DNA from: Aequorivita sp. UBA3180
GTDB lineage: Bacteria > Bacteroidota > Bacteroidia > Flavobacteriales > Flavobacteriaceae
Assembly: GCA_002364215.1 (NCBI GenBank)
Contig: DEXQ01000018.1
Span: 109,591-173,590 of the forward strand
DNA length: 64,000 nt
Direction: 5' to 3'
Part shown: positions 8,902-16,728 of the stretch, piece by piece
Layout of the letters: each line of letters starts with the position of its first letter
Position numbering within the stretch: position 1 is the stretch's first letter
Position numbers and translations under genes: made by a program
Notes under the pieces: model-generated
Told to the model about the DNA's origin: nothing
What the model saw: the letters and a program-made list of their open reading frames with translations, nothing else
Databases searched by the model: none

Positions 8902-8935
8902 TAAAGATAAAATAAGTTCTAAGGCTTAATGCAAA
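8902..8935 (-). promoter_or_regulatory. Promoter for the small lipoprotein / M28 peptidase pair
   Basis: On the minus strand TTTG (8932-8935), 22 bp and TATCTTTA (8902-8909) fit the Bacteroidota -33/-7 pattern, with the ATG 25 bp further on. Confidence 0.5.
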
Positions 8936-8994
8936 TTATTTGTGAAAAATGACACTTTGAATATTTTCACTTAAACTTTAGAAATTACAATGCT

Positions 8995-9002
8995 TATATT
9001 TG
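8995..9002 (+). promoter_or_regulatory. -7 promoter element for the first persulfide dioxygenase-rhodanese gene
   Basis: TATATTTG matches TAnnTTTG exactly and lies 16 bp before the ATG at 9018, so the leader is very short. Upstream, TGA-N6-TCA at 8958-8969 is a possible weak Crp/Fnr-like site, but its centre is 31.5 bp from the -7 T, not the 29.5 bp seen at six other promoters. Confidence 0.5.
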
Positions 9003-9017
9003 CGAAAAACAGAAAGA

Positions 9018-10400
9018 ATGAAGGTCGAACAAATTTATACCGGATGCCTATCGCATGGAGCGTACTATATTGAAAGCGCTGGAGAGGCAGCTATTATAGA
9101 CCCTTTGCGTGAAACCAATCCTTATCTGGAGCGTGCAAAAAATGATAATGCTAAAATCAAATATATTTTTGAGACCCATTTCCATGCAGATTTCGTGAGT
9201 GGGCATTTAACCCTTGCCGAACAAACCGGAGCCTCTATAATTTTTGGTCCGCACGCCAATCCTTCCTTTGATGCAATTGTGGCAAAAGATGAAGAGGTGT
9301 ATAAATTGGGGAATGTTACCATAACCGCCCTTCACACTCCGGGACACACTATGGAAAGCACCACTTATTTGTTAAAAGATGAAAATGGTAAAGATTATGC
9401 AATTTTTAGTGGTGACACACTTTTTTTGGGAGATGTGGGCCGTCCCGACCTTGCCCAAAAAAGTGATGAAATAACGCAAGAAGACCTTGCGGATATTCTA
9501 TTTGATAGCCTTCGGAATAAAATTATGCCCTTGGCAGATGATGTAATTGTTTATCCGGCCCACGGCGCGGGTTCGGCCTGTGGAAAAAATATGATGAAAG
9601 AAACCGTGGACACCTTGGGCAATCAAAAGAGAATGAATTACGCCCTACGTGCCGATATGACGCGGGAAGAATTTATAAAGGAAGTTACCGAAGGTTTGGC
9701 ACCGCCCCCATTATATTTTCCTATGAATGTTAAAATGAATCGAGAGGGCTACACTGCTTTTGATGAAGTAATTTCACGGGGTATAACCCCTCTTGATCCC
9801 GAAACTTTCGAAAGAATAGCGAATGAAACCGGTGCGATCGTTTTGGATGTGCGCAATCAGGTTGAATTTATAGACGGCCATATTCCCCGGTCTATTTTTA
9901 TTGGATTGGATGGCGGATTTGCCCCGTGGGTCGGTGCGCTTTTGGCAGACGTAGAACAAAAAATACTTTTAGTTGTTTCTCCGGGAAGGGAGGAAGAGGC
10001 CGTTACCAGATTATCAAGAGTGGGTTTTGATAGAACATTGGGTTATTTACTGGGAGGAATAGACGCCTGGAAAGAAGCCGGAAAGGAAATAGATACCCTG
10101 GAATCTATCGCAGCCGAAACATTCAAAGAAAAATTGGAAAGCAATATCAATGTCTTTGATGTACGAAATGATGGGGAATATTCCAATGGACGTTTGTCTT
10201 CTGCAGAACACACTCCTTTGGCATTTCTGAATCAATACTTAAAAGCATTCCCAGAAAAAGAAAAGAGTTATTTATATTGCGCTGGTGGATATCGCTCTGT
10301 AATTGCCGCATCAATTTTAAAAAGTAGGGGTATTCATAATGTTGTAAATGTTGCTGGCGGTTTTGCAGCAATTAAAAACGCAGGTATCCCAGTTTCATAA
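9018..10400 (+). CDS. CstB-like persulfide dioxygenase-sulfurtransferase (MBL + pseudo-rhodanese + rhodanese), copy 1
   Basis: The 460-residue protein has three domains. Residues about 1-240 are an ETHE1-type MBL fold with E-T-H-F-H-A-D-F-V-S-G-H and S-G-D-T-L-F-L-G-D-V-G-R-P-D. Residues about 260-360 are rhodanese-like, but the active-site loop has no cysteine (V-V-S-P-G-R). The C-terminal domain is an active-type rhodanese with C-A-G-G-Y-R. This is the layout of Staphylococcus CstB, which oxidises thiol persulfides to sulfite and transfers sulfane sulfur to make thiosulfate. I start at ATG 9018; a TTG 18 bp upstream overlaps the -7 element. It stands alone here, away from the sulfide cluster that holds its paralogue (47133). 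Confidence 0.87.
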   Translation: MKVEQIYTGCLSHGAYYIESAGEAAIIDPLRETNPYLERAKNDNAKIKYIFETHFHADFVSGHLTLAEQTGASIIFGPHANPSFDAIVAKDEEVYKLGNVTITALHTPGHTMESTTYLLKDENGKDYAIFSGDTLFLGDVGRPDLAQKSDEITQEDLADILFDSLRNKIMPLADDVIVYPAHGAGSACGKNMMKETVDTLGNQKRMNYALRADMTREEFIKEVTEGLAPPPLYFPMNVKMNREGYTAFDEVISRGITPLDPETFERIANETGAIVLDVRNQVEFIDGHIPRSIFIGLDGGFAPWVGALLADVEQKILLVVSPGREEEAVTRLSRVGFDRTLGYLLGGIDAWKEAGKEIDTLESIAAETFKEKLESNINVFDVRNDGEYSNGRLSSAEHTPLAFLNQYLKAFPEKEKSYLYCAGGYRSVIAASILKSRGIHNVVNVAGGFAAIKNAGIPVS

Positions 10401-10426
10401 TTTTAAAGCATAGTCTTTATAATAGA

Positions 10427-10452
10427 CCCTCATCAATATGAGGGTTTTTTTT
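10427..10452 (+). terminator. Rho-independent terminator
   Basis: CCCTCAT / ATGAGGG (10427-10433 with 10438-10444), a 4-nt loop, then eight T residues, 26 bp after the stop of the CstB-like gene. Confidence 0.88.
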
Positions 10453-10601
10453 ATAGTATATTTCTGTTATATGTGTTTTTGTTGAGTTTTTAAGTCATTG
10501 AAAATCAATACATAAATATATTCTGTTAAACTTTTCAGAAAAAAGATTAAACAAAATATTTTATTTATTAGTTTTACTTCGAACTAAAAACTCTATATAT
10601 T

Positions 10602-11609
10602 ATGAAAAAATTATTACTAATTCTCACAATTGCCTTATTTACAGGTAGTTTATTTGCACAAACAGCTCGTGTACAAGTAATACACAACTCAGCCGATGCG
10701 GCTGCAGCAGAAGTAGATGTTTATATCAATTCTGATTTAGCATTAGACGATTTTGCCTTTAGAACAGCAACTCCCTTTTTAGATTTACCTGCAGGTGTTG
10801 AAATAAATATTGGGATTGCTCCAGGAAATAGTACTGGCGTAGGCGATGTACTATTAACTGTTCCAGTTACACTTACTGCCGATGAGAAGTATATCGTGGT
10901 TGCCGACGGAATAGTAAGCCCAACGGGTTACAATCCAGCTCCGCCACTAAGTTTGCAAGTATTTCCAATGGCGCGTGAAATGGCAGCAGACCCTGCAAAT
11001 GTAGATGTACTCGTACATCATGGTTCGACTGATGCCCCGACCGTAGATGTTGTTGAAACTGGTGTGGGAGCTGGAACTGTTGTAGATGATATTTCATATA
11101 CAGAATTTCAGGGCTATTTAGAACTTCCAACTGCAGATTACGTGCTTGATATTACAGATGCCACTGGCACTGTAACTGTAGCACGATACCAAGCGCCATT
11201 GGCAACTTTGGGTCTTGACGGAGCTGCACTGACTGTGTTGGCATCAGGATTTTTAGATCCTTCACAAAATTCAAATGGTCCAGGTTTTGGACTATATGTG
11301 GCCAGTCCTGCTGGTGGTGCTTTGTTGGCACTTCCATCTGTGCCATTAAGTGTCTCTGAATTTGATTCTTCACAATTTGCAATTTATCCAAACCCTGCTA
11401 CCGAAAGAATCAATATTAGTAGTGCTTCCGGAGTAGATTTAAGTCAATTTTCTGTAGCGATAACAGATATGCTCGGACGTATTGTTTCAAACAATGCAAT
11501 AAATATTGATAATTCAATTGATGTAAATTATCTTAGTGAAGGTGTTTACAACCTTACAATATTTGACGGAAATAACGTAGTGGTTAGTAAGAAATTTGTC
11601 AAAAATTAA
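10602..11609 (+). CDS. Secreted DUF4397 protein with T9SS C-terminal sorting domain
   Basis: The 335-residue protein has a Sec signal peptide (cleavage near L-F-A-Q, residue 20). Two DUF4397-like beta-sandwich repeats follow, opening with R-V-Q-V-I-H-N-S-A-D-A and V-D-V-L-V-H-H-G-S-T-D-A. The last 80 residues form a type A T9SS sorting domain (F-A-I-Y-P-N-P-A-T-E-R, D-M-L-G-R, then G-V-Y-N-L-T-I and K-K-F-V-K-N), so the protein should cross the outer membrane by the type IX system. DUF4397 has no known biochemical role; adhesion or surface decoration is a guess. The gene is monocistronic with a clear terminator. Confidence 0.9.
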   Translation: MKKLLLILTIALFTGSLFAQTARVQVIHNSADAAAAEVDVYINSDLALDDFAFRTATPFLDLPAGVEINIGIAPGNSTGVGDVLLTVPVTLTADEKYIVVADGIVSPTGYNPAPPLSLQVFPMAREMAADPANVDVLVHHGSTDAPTVDVVETGVGAGTVVDDISYTEFQGYLELPTADYVLDITDATGTVTVARYQAPLATLGLDGAALTVLASGFLDPSQNSNGPGFGLYVASPAGGALLALPSVPLSVSEFDSSQFAIYPNPATERINISSASGVDLSQFSVAITDMLGRIVSNNAINIDNSIDVNYLSEGVYNLTIFDGNNVVVSKKFVKN

Positions 11610-11633
11610 TAAAGACAAACTTCTGTTAAATTG

Positions 11634-11668
11634 AAAAGCCCTGTGAATTTAATATTCCAGGGCTTTTT
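11634..11668 (+). terminator. Rho-independent terminator
   Basis: AAAAGCCCTG and CAGGGCTTTTT flank a 14-nt loop, 25 bp after the DUF4397 gene. Confidence 0.85.
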
Positions 11669-11708
11669 CCTTACCATTTTTCTTTTTCAAAGATTAGATT
11701 AAAAATTA

Positions 11709-12188
11709 TTAATCATCGGCAAGATCTTCCAATGTTTTTACACTGTTAAGTGTTGTATGGATTTCTGATGCCTGTTTTTGAAGTACATTAGAAATTGTAG
11801 GAGGAAAATTATTTTCTTTTAATTTTTTTTCATATTCATTCCAACTTGCCTTTTCACCCCTTATGCACTCTTCCAATACTGCTTCATCAGTATTACCTGC
11901 AACTGCACTTTTAATGTCTATCCAAGTTCTATGAAGATCACCCGTAAAGCTTCCGCTTTCTTTAGGTGTTTCATTTAGGTTTCTAATTTGTTGATCAAGT
12001 TCAGTTGCAAATCTATTGCGCTGTAAAGCTTGTTGTTGTAAAAACTTTTTTAAATTATTGTTTTTTGCGTCTTTCATTGCCTTGGTAAAACCTTTTTCGG
12101 CATCATAATTTTTTTCTAAAAGCTCCTGTAGATTATCAACCAACTTTTCGTGATTGTGCTCTTTTGCTTTTTCGTGTGTAGTTTTCAT
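11709..12188 (-). CDS. PA2169-type four-helix-bundle protein (DUF2383)
   Basis: The 159-residue, all-helical, soluble protein looks like the DUF2383/PA2169 ferritin-like family: the N-terminal half has L-V-D-N-L-Q-E-L-L-E-K-N-Y-D-A-E-K-G and the C-terminal half has L-E-E-C-I-R-G-E-K-A. The family is common in stress or biofilm contexts of many bacteria, with no settled function. It is divergent from the FAD oxidoreductase gene at 12380. A -7 element TATCTTTA lies at 12212-12219 on its strand, 23 bp before the ATG. Confidence 0.8.
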   Translation of the reverse strand: MKTTHEKAKEHNHEKLVDNLQELLEKNYDAEKGFTKAMKDAKNNNLKKFLQQQALQRNRFATELDQQIRNLNETPKESGSFTGDLHRTWIDIKSAVAGNTDEAVLEECIRGEKASWNEYEKKLKENNFPPTISNVLQKQASEIHTTLNSVKTLEDLADD

Positions 12189-12211
12189 AGTTTTTTCGTT
12201 TTAAATTTCAC

Positions 12212-12219
12212 TAAAGATA
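12212..12219 (-). promoter_or_regulatory. -7 promoter element for the four-helix-bundle gene
   Basis: TATCTTTA on the minus strand fits TAnnTTTG with one change. The same octamer precedes genes at 5158, 8876, 31993 and 32111. Confidence 0.4.
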
Positions 12220-12379
12220 ATTTTCATCTTAAAGAAAACTTCTTATCATTTTCACAATTGAGAAGTGTTTAACGAAAATTTTTAAACCCATTAAGGAATT
12301 ACATCTTGTGAAAACTTATAAAAAAATATTAAAGAGAAAGGTTGGATAGTGCATAATGATTAAATTTCAATAAAAATTT

Positions 12380-13579
12380 ATGGACGTTCGTTCTAACGAG
12401 CCTTTTTGGCTTATTAAAAATTCATTACCGCAAAGTTATCCTTCACTTAAAAATGATATTTCTTCCGAAGTTTTAATAATAGGTGCAGGTATCACGGGAG
12501 CACTAATGGCCTATAAGCTAATCAACGAAGAAAAAAAAGTTGTAATGGTGGACCGGCGCGATGTGTGTAACGGAAGCACCGCTGCGAGCACTTCTATGTT
12601 GCAATATGAAATTGATGTTCCATTACATAAATTAATAGAGCAAGTGGGGTTAACTTGCGCAGTTTCAAGTTATCAAAACTGTGAAAAGGCAATTACCGAT
12701 TTAAAAAAGATTATAAAAGAAATTAAAGCAGATTGTGGTTTTCAGGAAAAATACAGCGTCTATTTTGCTTCCTCAAAAAATGATATCTCTTTTTTAAAAG
12801 ATGAATTTGAAGCCAGGAAGAATCATGGTTTTAAGGTGAAATGGCTTACGAAAGATGAGGTGGAAAAGTTGGGTCTAAAAGCTTATGCGGCTATTGAATC
12901 AAAATCTGGGGCGGTAATGGATGTATATAAATTAGCGAATGCTCTTTTGGAATATTGCGCCGCTAAAGGTCTGGAAATTTACGATCGTACCGAGATTGAG
13001 AAAATAAAATCCAAGCATGAAAAGCTAATTGCTGAAACCAAAAATGGTTTCAATATTGAAATACACGATGTGGTGCATTGCACAGGCTACGAGAGTACCG
13101 AAACGGTTGGTGAAAATATTGTTGAATTAAAAAGCACCTTTGCTTTGGCATCAGAGGCATTTGATAAAATTCCCAAGGGATTTATAAAAAGGATTTATTG
13201 GAACACGGATGCTCCCTATTTATATTTCAGAAGTACTGATGATGGCCGGATTGTAATGGGCGGAGGCGATAGGGAGTTCAAAAATGCTGCTCGTCGCGAT
13301 GCCCTGCTTCCTAAAAAAGAAAAAGAGCTGGTGAAAAGTTTTAAAAAGTGCTTCCCAAATATACCTTTTACGTTGGATTATTCTTGGGCGGGCACATTTG
13401 GTGAAACTAAGGATAGTCTACCTTATTTCGGAAAACCAGATCCTAAAAAGAATGAGCATTACATTTTAGGTTTTGGTGGTAATGGTATTACCTTCAGCGT
13501 TATGGGCATGGACGCAATTGTTCATTCCATAAATAAAACTCCGCATCCTTATTTGGAGTATTATAAATTCAACAGATAA
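12380..13579 (+). CDS. FAD-dependent oxidoreductase (DAO/glycine-oxidase-like family)
   Basis: A 399-residue flavoprotein. The dinucleotide-binding motif I-I-G-A-G-I-T-G-A-L-M-A is near residues 33-44, followed by D-R-R-D-V-C-N-G-S-T-A-A-S-T-S, the region that usually contacts FAD. The C-terminal G-F-G-G-N-G-I-T-F-S completes the DAO fold. No Rieske domain is fused. The amine or amino-acid substrate is unknown. It is followed 29 bp later by a DUF421 gene and then a Lys/Glu-rich small protein, ending at one terminator (14366-14405), so these three may be one transcription unit. Confidence 0.83.
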   Translation: MDVRSNEPFWLIKNSLPQSYPSLKNDISSEVLIIGAGITGALMAYKLINEEKKVVMVDRRDVCNGSTAASTSMLQYEIDVPLHKLIEQVGLTCAVSSYQNCEKAITDLKKIIKEIKADCGFQEKYSVYFASSKNDISFLKDEFEARKNHGFKVKWLTKDEVEKLGLKAYAAIESKSGAVMDVYKLANALLEYCAAKGLEIYDRTEIEKIKSKHEKLIAETKNGFNIEIHDVVHCTGYESTETVGENIVELKSTFALASEAFDKIPKGFIKRIYWNTDAPYLYFRSTDDGRIVMGGGDREFKNAARRDALLPKKEKELVKSFKKCFPNIPFTLDYSWAGTFGETKDSLPYFGKPDPKKNEHYILGFGGNGITFSVMGMDAIVHSINKTPHPYLEYYKFNR

Positions 13580-13608
13580 AAGTTTAATATTAATTTAAAA
13601 CAAAAAAA

Positions 13609-14130
13609 ATGATTAAATGGTTTGAAGCATCTACTACATCAATAATAGCAATTGTTTTAACAGCAATTGGAATATACATCGCAACAATTTTATTTACCAG
13701 ACTGGCAGGCAAACGAAGTTTTTCAAAAATGAGCAGTTTTGATTTCGCAATGACGGTTGCCATAGGTTCCATCATCGCCACCACGGTTTTGTCAAAATCA
13801 GTGAGTTTGTTACAGGGCGTTGTGGGGCTGGCAGCGGTTTATGTGCTTCAGTTTTCAGTTGCAATGATGCGGCGGTTTAAGTTTGTTCAAAAATTAATAG
13901 ACAACGAACCCGTGCTTTTAATGGATGGAAAAGAAATTCTTCACAATAATTTGAAAAAAGCCCGCGTAACTGAAGCCGACCTACGCTCAAAATTGAGAGA
14001 GGCCAATGTTTTGGAACTCTCACAAGTGCGCGCGGTGATATTTGAATGTACTGGCGACATTGCAGTGCTTCATACTAAAGATGAAGATGTAGAGGTGGAA
14101 GATTGGTTACTTAAAGGAGTGGACCGTTAG
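13609..14130 (+). CDS. DUF421 / YetF-like membrane protein
   Basis: The 173-residue protein starts with about three transmembrane helices (residues about 10-30, 45-68, 70-88) containing R-L-A-G-K-R-S-F-S-K-M-S-S-F-D-F, the DUF421 signature. A soluble C-terminal domain follows (N-E-P-V-L-L-M-D-G-K, then R-V-T-E-A-D-L-R-S-K-L-R-E-A-N). YetF-type proteins have been linked to spores and envelope stress in Firmicutes, but the molecular role is unknown. It lies 29 bp after the FAD oxidoreductase gene. Confidence 0.87.
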   Translation: MIKWFEASTTSIIAIVLTAIGIYIATILFTRLAGKRSFSKMSSFDFAMTVAIGSIIATTVLSKSVSLLQGVVGLAAVYVLQFSVAMMRRFKFVQKLIDNEPVLLMDGKEILHNNLKKARVTEADLRSKLREANVLELSQVRAVIFECTGDIAVLHTKDEDVEVEDWLLKGVDR

Positions 14131-14206
14131 TTGTTAATTCTGTTTTAAAATTTTGATTGCCTGCAAATTGTTGTGTAATTTATCAATTCAACAAAAAATA
14201 AGAATT

Positions 14207-14350
14207 ATGGAAAAGAATGAAAAAAACTTAGAACAGGAAAAGCAAAGTAAAAAAGAGCAGGCTATAAATAAGAGTGCTACTCAAGGAAAAGACATTAATT
14301 ACCAAGAGAAGGAAAGAAAGGAAAAACATCAGCCGAGAGATACGGCTTAA
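14207..14350 (+). CDS. Small Lys/Glu-rich hydrophilic protein
   Basis: This 47-residue frame begins at the ATG at 14207 (upstream AAAAATAAGAATT gives an AT-rich Bacteroidota-type translation start). The composition is dominated by Lys, Glu, Gln and Asn with no hydrophobic core, so it is probably disordered. It stops 16 bp before a strong terminator, which supports it as the last gene of the 12380-14350 unit. Small disordered proteins of this kind are often stationary-phase or desiccation-induced; that is inference. Confidence 0.5.
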   Translation: MEKNEKNLEQEKQSKKEQAINKSATQGKDINYQEKERKEKHQPRDTA

Positions 14351-14365
14351 TAAAATTTAGGTTTC

Positions 14366-14405
14366 AAAAAACGCCATAGAGCTTCTAGTTCTATGGCGTT
14401 TTTTT
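14366..14405. terminator. Bidirectional terminator
   Basis: ACGCCATAGA (14371-14380) pairs with TCTATGGCGT (14390-14399) around a 9-nt loop, with A residues before and T residues after, so it can serve the plus-strand unit ending at 14350 and the minus-strand gene ending at 14391. Confidence 0.88.
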
Positions 14406-14759
14406 ATTGAGCTCCACTTCGTTTACTCTATATTTTACAATTTGTTCTATCAATTGCCACGGCAGTTCCTCATTTATCGGAAACTGTATAGAGCCCTTTC
14501 CGGTTTTATAGTTCGAAATTTCTTTTTGAAAAGCTTTATTTCCCGATGGAAGTGCGTATAAGCCAATATGGTTTTTATATCCAGCAAAATATACCAATGG
14601 TTTTCCGTGGAGTTTAAATGCAGGCATACCATAGCTTATTGTTACTTCGGCTGTAGGAACAATTTTTTTAATGAAGGAATATAATTGAAAAAGCTTCTTT
14701 TGGGTACTTTCGGGAAAGAGACCAATATACTCCTCAATATTTGTAAAGCCTGGTTGCAT
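14391..14759 (-). CDS. DUF1801 / YdhG-like protein
   Basis: From the ATG at 14759 the protein has 122 residues, the normal length of the DUF1801 family (sometimes named iron chaperones, after Bacillus Fra). Visible family features are N-I-E-E-Y-I near the start, I-S-Y-G-M-P-A-F-K-L-H-G-K-P-L-V-Y-F-A-G-Y-K-N-H-I-G-L-Y in the middle and G-K-G-S-I-Q-F-P-I-N-E-E-L-P near the end. A TTG 51 bp upstream is open but would overlap the preceding gene. Function is uncertain. Confidence 0.82.
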   Translation of the reverse strand: MQPGFTNIEEYIGLFPESTQKKLFQLYSFIKKIVPTAEVTISYGMPAFKLHGKPLVYFAGYKNHIGLYALPSGNKAFQKEISNYKTGKGSIQFPINEELPWQLIEQIVKYRVNEVELNKKTP

Positions 14760-14790
14760 GTCTCTTTTCGCTTTTGCTGAAATTATGAAA

Positions 14791-15261
14791 CTACGATCCG
14801 CAGCCCTCAAAAATGTTAAAGTCTGTCTCGGACTTAGGTTTAATAGAAACTTTTACTTTGTGCGAGCTTTTCTTTGAACTTTTGGTGTCTATACACTCCT
14901 CTTCGGTTATTAAAACCTCCATAAGAACTCTGTGCGATTGTGCTATATATTTTTTGGAATTTCCAGAAATTTCTGGCTCTGGTATTGGAGCGACAAAAGA
15001 TTTTAAGGATGCTCCGGGCGCTTTAAAATGAATTTTTCCTTTGGAAAATTGAACGCTCCAAAAAGGATCGGTGCCCCCACCTCTAAAGGTATCATTTTCA
15101 TCGGTTTGTTTGGAAACAGTATCCAAACGGTTTTCATTGTATTCTATGGTTGTCTTTGTTTCGGCAGGTACTGTGGGTTCAATAACCTCCTTGTTTGCGT
15201 CTTTACAGGAAACCGCCATAATTAAAGAGAAAACAGGAATAAGTAGAAATTTATAATTCAT
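14791..15261 (-). CDS. Lipoprotein of unknown function, COG3650-like C-terminal part
   Basis: The 156-residue protein has a signal with lipobox A-V-S-C-K (Cys19) and a Thr/Glu-rich linker. The mature domain holds G-G-T-D-P-F-W-S-V-Q-F and ends F-E-G-C-G, motifs I associate with small periplasmic COG3650/HslJ-like lipoproteins (G-x-x-P-F-W-S-V). The two Cys in the mature part (one in E-E-C-I-D, one in E-G-C-G) could form a disulfide. It is 31 bp upstream of the DUF1801 gene on the same strand. Confidence 0.65.
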   Translation of the reverse strand: MNYKFLLIPVFSLIMAVSCKDANKEVIEPTVPAETKTTIEYNENRLDTVSKQTDENDTFRGGGTDPFWSVQFSKGKIHFKAPGASLKSFVAPIPEPEISGNSKKYIAQSHRVLMEVLITEEECIDTKSSKKSSHKVKVSIKPKSETDFNIFEGCGS

Positions 15262-15351
15262 TTGGTTTTGATTTTAAAGTTGCATAAAACTAAAAAAATA
15301 TTCACTCTTTTTGGTCTGCCCCAAAACATTTTAACAATCTTTAAAAAAAAA

Positions 15352-15918
15352 TTAAGAAATACGTTTCAAGATCTTTCTGGCTCGTGCCTGATAGCCAGCA
15401 CTTTTTTGCGGCGCATTTTCTATGAGAATGTTTTTTAACTCAGGATAAATCCATTTTTTGTCATTATCCCATCCCAAATAATAGAGGCATTGCATAGCGG
15501 GAGCCTGGCAGGCTACTTTCTGATCTGTAATGAGCCAATCAAAGCAGCACTCTGTTATAATTTTTCTTTCATTTTTGTTTAAAACCTCATAAAATTTCCC
15601 AAGGCCTTTCATAAAATGGTAATGGCAAAGCATTTCGCAAATTTTTGCACAGGAGCGCAATGCCGAATCATTTTTGATTGTGGGCAGTTTTTCAAAAAAC
15701 ACGTGCATGTATTTAAAGAAGTTTTTTGCTTTGTATTCACAAATAATTTCCAACACCCAAGCAGATTGGACCAAGAGTTCACTTTCCTCAGTAAAGCACC
15801 ATTGTAGTGTTTCCCGAACATAATGGTTTTTTTTGGTAATCCAAAAGGCAACCTCGTGCCTTTTATTCCGACTGCTGTCAACCTCCATCAATTTTTGTTT
15901 TAAATCTTCAGGCAGCAT
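15352..15918 (-). CDS. Helical HEAT-like protein, 188 aa
   Basis: The protein is nearly all alpha-helical with about four helical pairs (S-A-W-V-L-E-I-I-C-E, C-A-K-I-C-E-M-L-C, C-C-F-D-W-L-I-T, A-P-A-M-Q-C-L-Y-Y-L), like a short HEAT-repeat solenoid. Related flavobacterial proteins are sometimes labelled adenylosuccinate lyase, but none of the catalytic motifs of that enzyme is present, so I reject that name. It contains 11 cysteines. The start lies 5 bp after the stop of the sirtuin gene, so the two are cotranscribed. Confidence 0.7.
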   Translation of the reverse strand: MLPEDLKQKLMEVDSSRNKRHEVAFWITKKNHYVRETLQWCFTEESELLVQSAWVLEIICEYKAKNFFKYMHVFFEKLPTIKNDSALRSCAKICEMLCHYHFMKGLGKFYEVLNKNERKIITECCFDWLITDQKVACQAPAMQCLYYLGWDNDKKWIYPELKNILIENAPQKSAGYQARARKILKRIS

Positions 15919-15923
15919 AATTT

Positions 15924-16595
15924 TTATTTCAGAAGTTCAACAACTTTTGGAACGCCAATAGAAGCTTTCTCAGCAAAAACCGTAATTCTTTTGCTTTCAG
16001 AAATGGATGGCTTTGGATCCACAAAATAGATCTGGGCATTTGGCTTGGCATATTGAACCAAACCTGCTGCGGGATAGACTTGCATCGAGGTGCCTATAAT
16101 TAGAACGGCATCTGCTTGCTCTACAACTTCAGTAGCAGTTTCAATCATGGGCACCATTTCGCCGAACCAAACTATATGTGGGCGGAGTTGGTGGTTATGC
16201 TCGCAGAAATCACCCAAATTCAAATCTTCTCTCCAGTCCAAAATTAAATCTTCATCAAACGTGCTTCTCACTTTCAACAATTCACCGTGAAGATGAATCA
16301 CTTTTGTACTTCCGGCGCGTTCGTGCAGATCGTCCACATTTTGTGTAATAATGGTAACATCGTGTGTTTTTTCAAGTTCTGCCAAAGCACAGTGCGCAGC
16401 GTTAGGCTGAACCGTTAATAGCTGTCTTCGGCGCTGATTGTAAAAATCCAGTACTGCTTCCGGGTTTCTTTTAAAACCTTCAGGCGATGCAACCTCCATT
16501 ACATCGTGACCTTCCCAAAGCCCGTTGCTGTCCCTAAAGGTTTTTATACCACTTTCTGCGCTCACACCTGCGCCTGTTAATACTGTTATTTTCAT
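15924..16595 (-). CDS. cobB: Sir2-family NAD-dependent deacylase (CobB-like, zinc cysteines absent)
   Basis: Sirtuins remove acyl groups from lysine using NAD. The 223-residue protein has G-A-G-V-S-A-E-S-G-I-K-T-F-R-D (NAD loop), T-Q-N-V-D-D-L-H-E-R-A-G and catalytic His103 in H-L-H-G-E-L. Tyr52 and Arg55 in F-Y-N-Q-R-R-R match the Y-x-x-R pair that lets class III sirtuins (E. coli CobB, SIRT5) remove succinyl or malonyl groups. The four cysteines of the usual zinc ribbon are missing: between residues 104 and 145 only Cys131 remains. I recall other Bacteroidota sirtuins with this loss. The HEAT-like gene follows after 5 bp. Confidence 0.88.
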   Translation of the reverse strand: MKITVLTGAGVSAESGIKTFRDSNGLWEGHDVMEVASPEGFKRNPEAVLDFYNQRRRQLLTVQPNAAHCALAELEKTHDVTIITQNVDDLHERAGSTKVIHLHGELLKVRSTFDEDLILDWREDLNLGDFCEHNHQLRPHIVWFGEMVPMIETATEVVEQADAVLIIGTSMQVYPAAGLVQYAKPNAQIYFVDPKPSISESKRITVFAEKASIGVPKVVELLK

Positions 16596-16728
16596 TATTA
16601 AGTTATTGGGTTACTAAGTTATTTAAAATTGTGGTTTATTGAAAGGGCGATTAATCCATAACTTTTATCTTAGCAAAATTGAAATCAAAAGAAACTCTAT
16701 AATTTAATAACTCAATAACTTTTCCAAC

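Noticed and set aside
8958..8969. A seventh Crp/Fnr operator (TGA-N6-TCA) before the CstB-like gene at 9018
   Set aside because: The outer half-site bases do not match and its centre is 31.5 bp, not 29.5 bp, from the -7 T.
15352..15918. Adenylosuccinate lyase name for the helical protein
   Set aside because: No lyase signature is present and the length is less than half of that enzyme.
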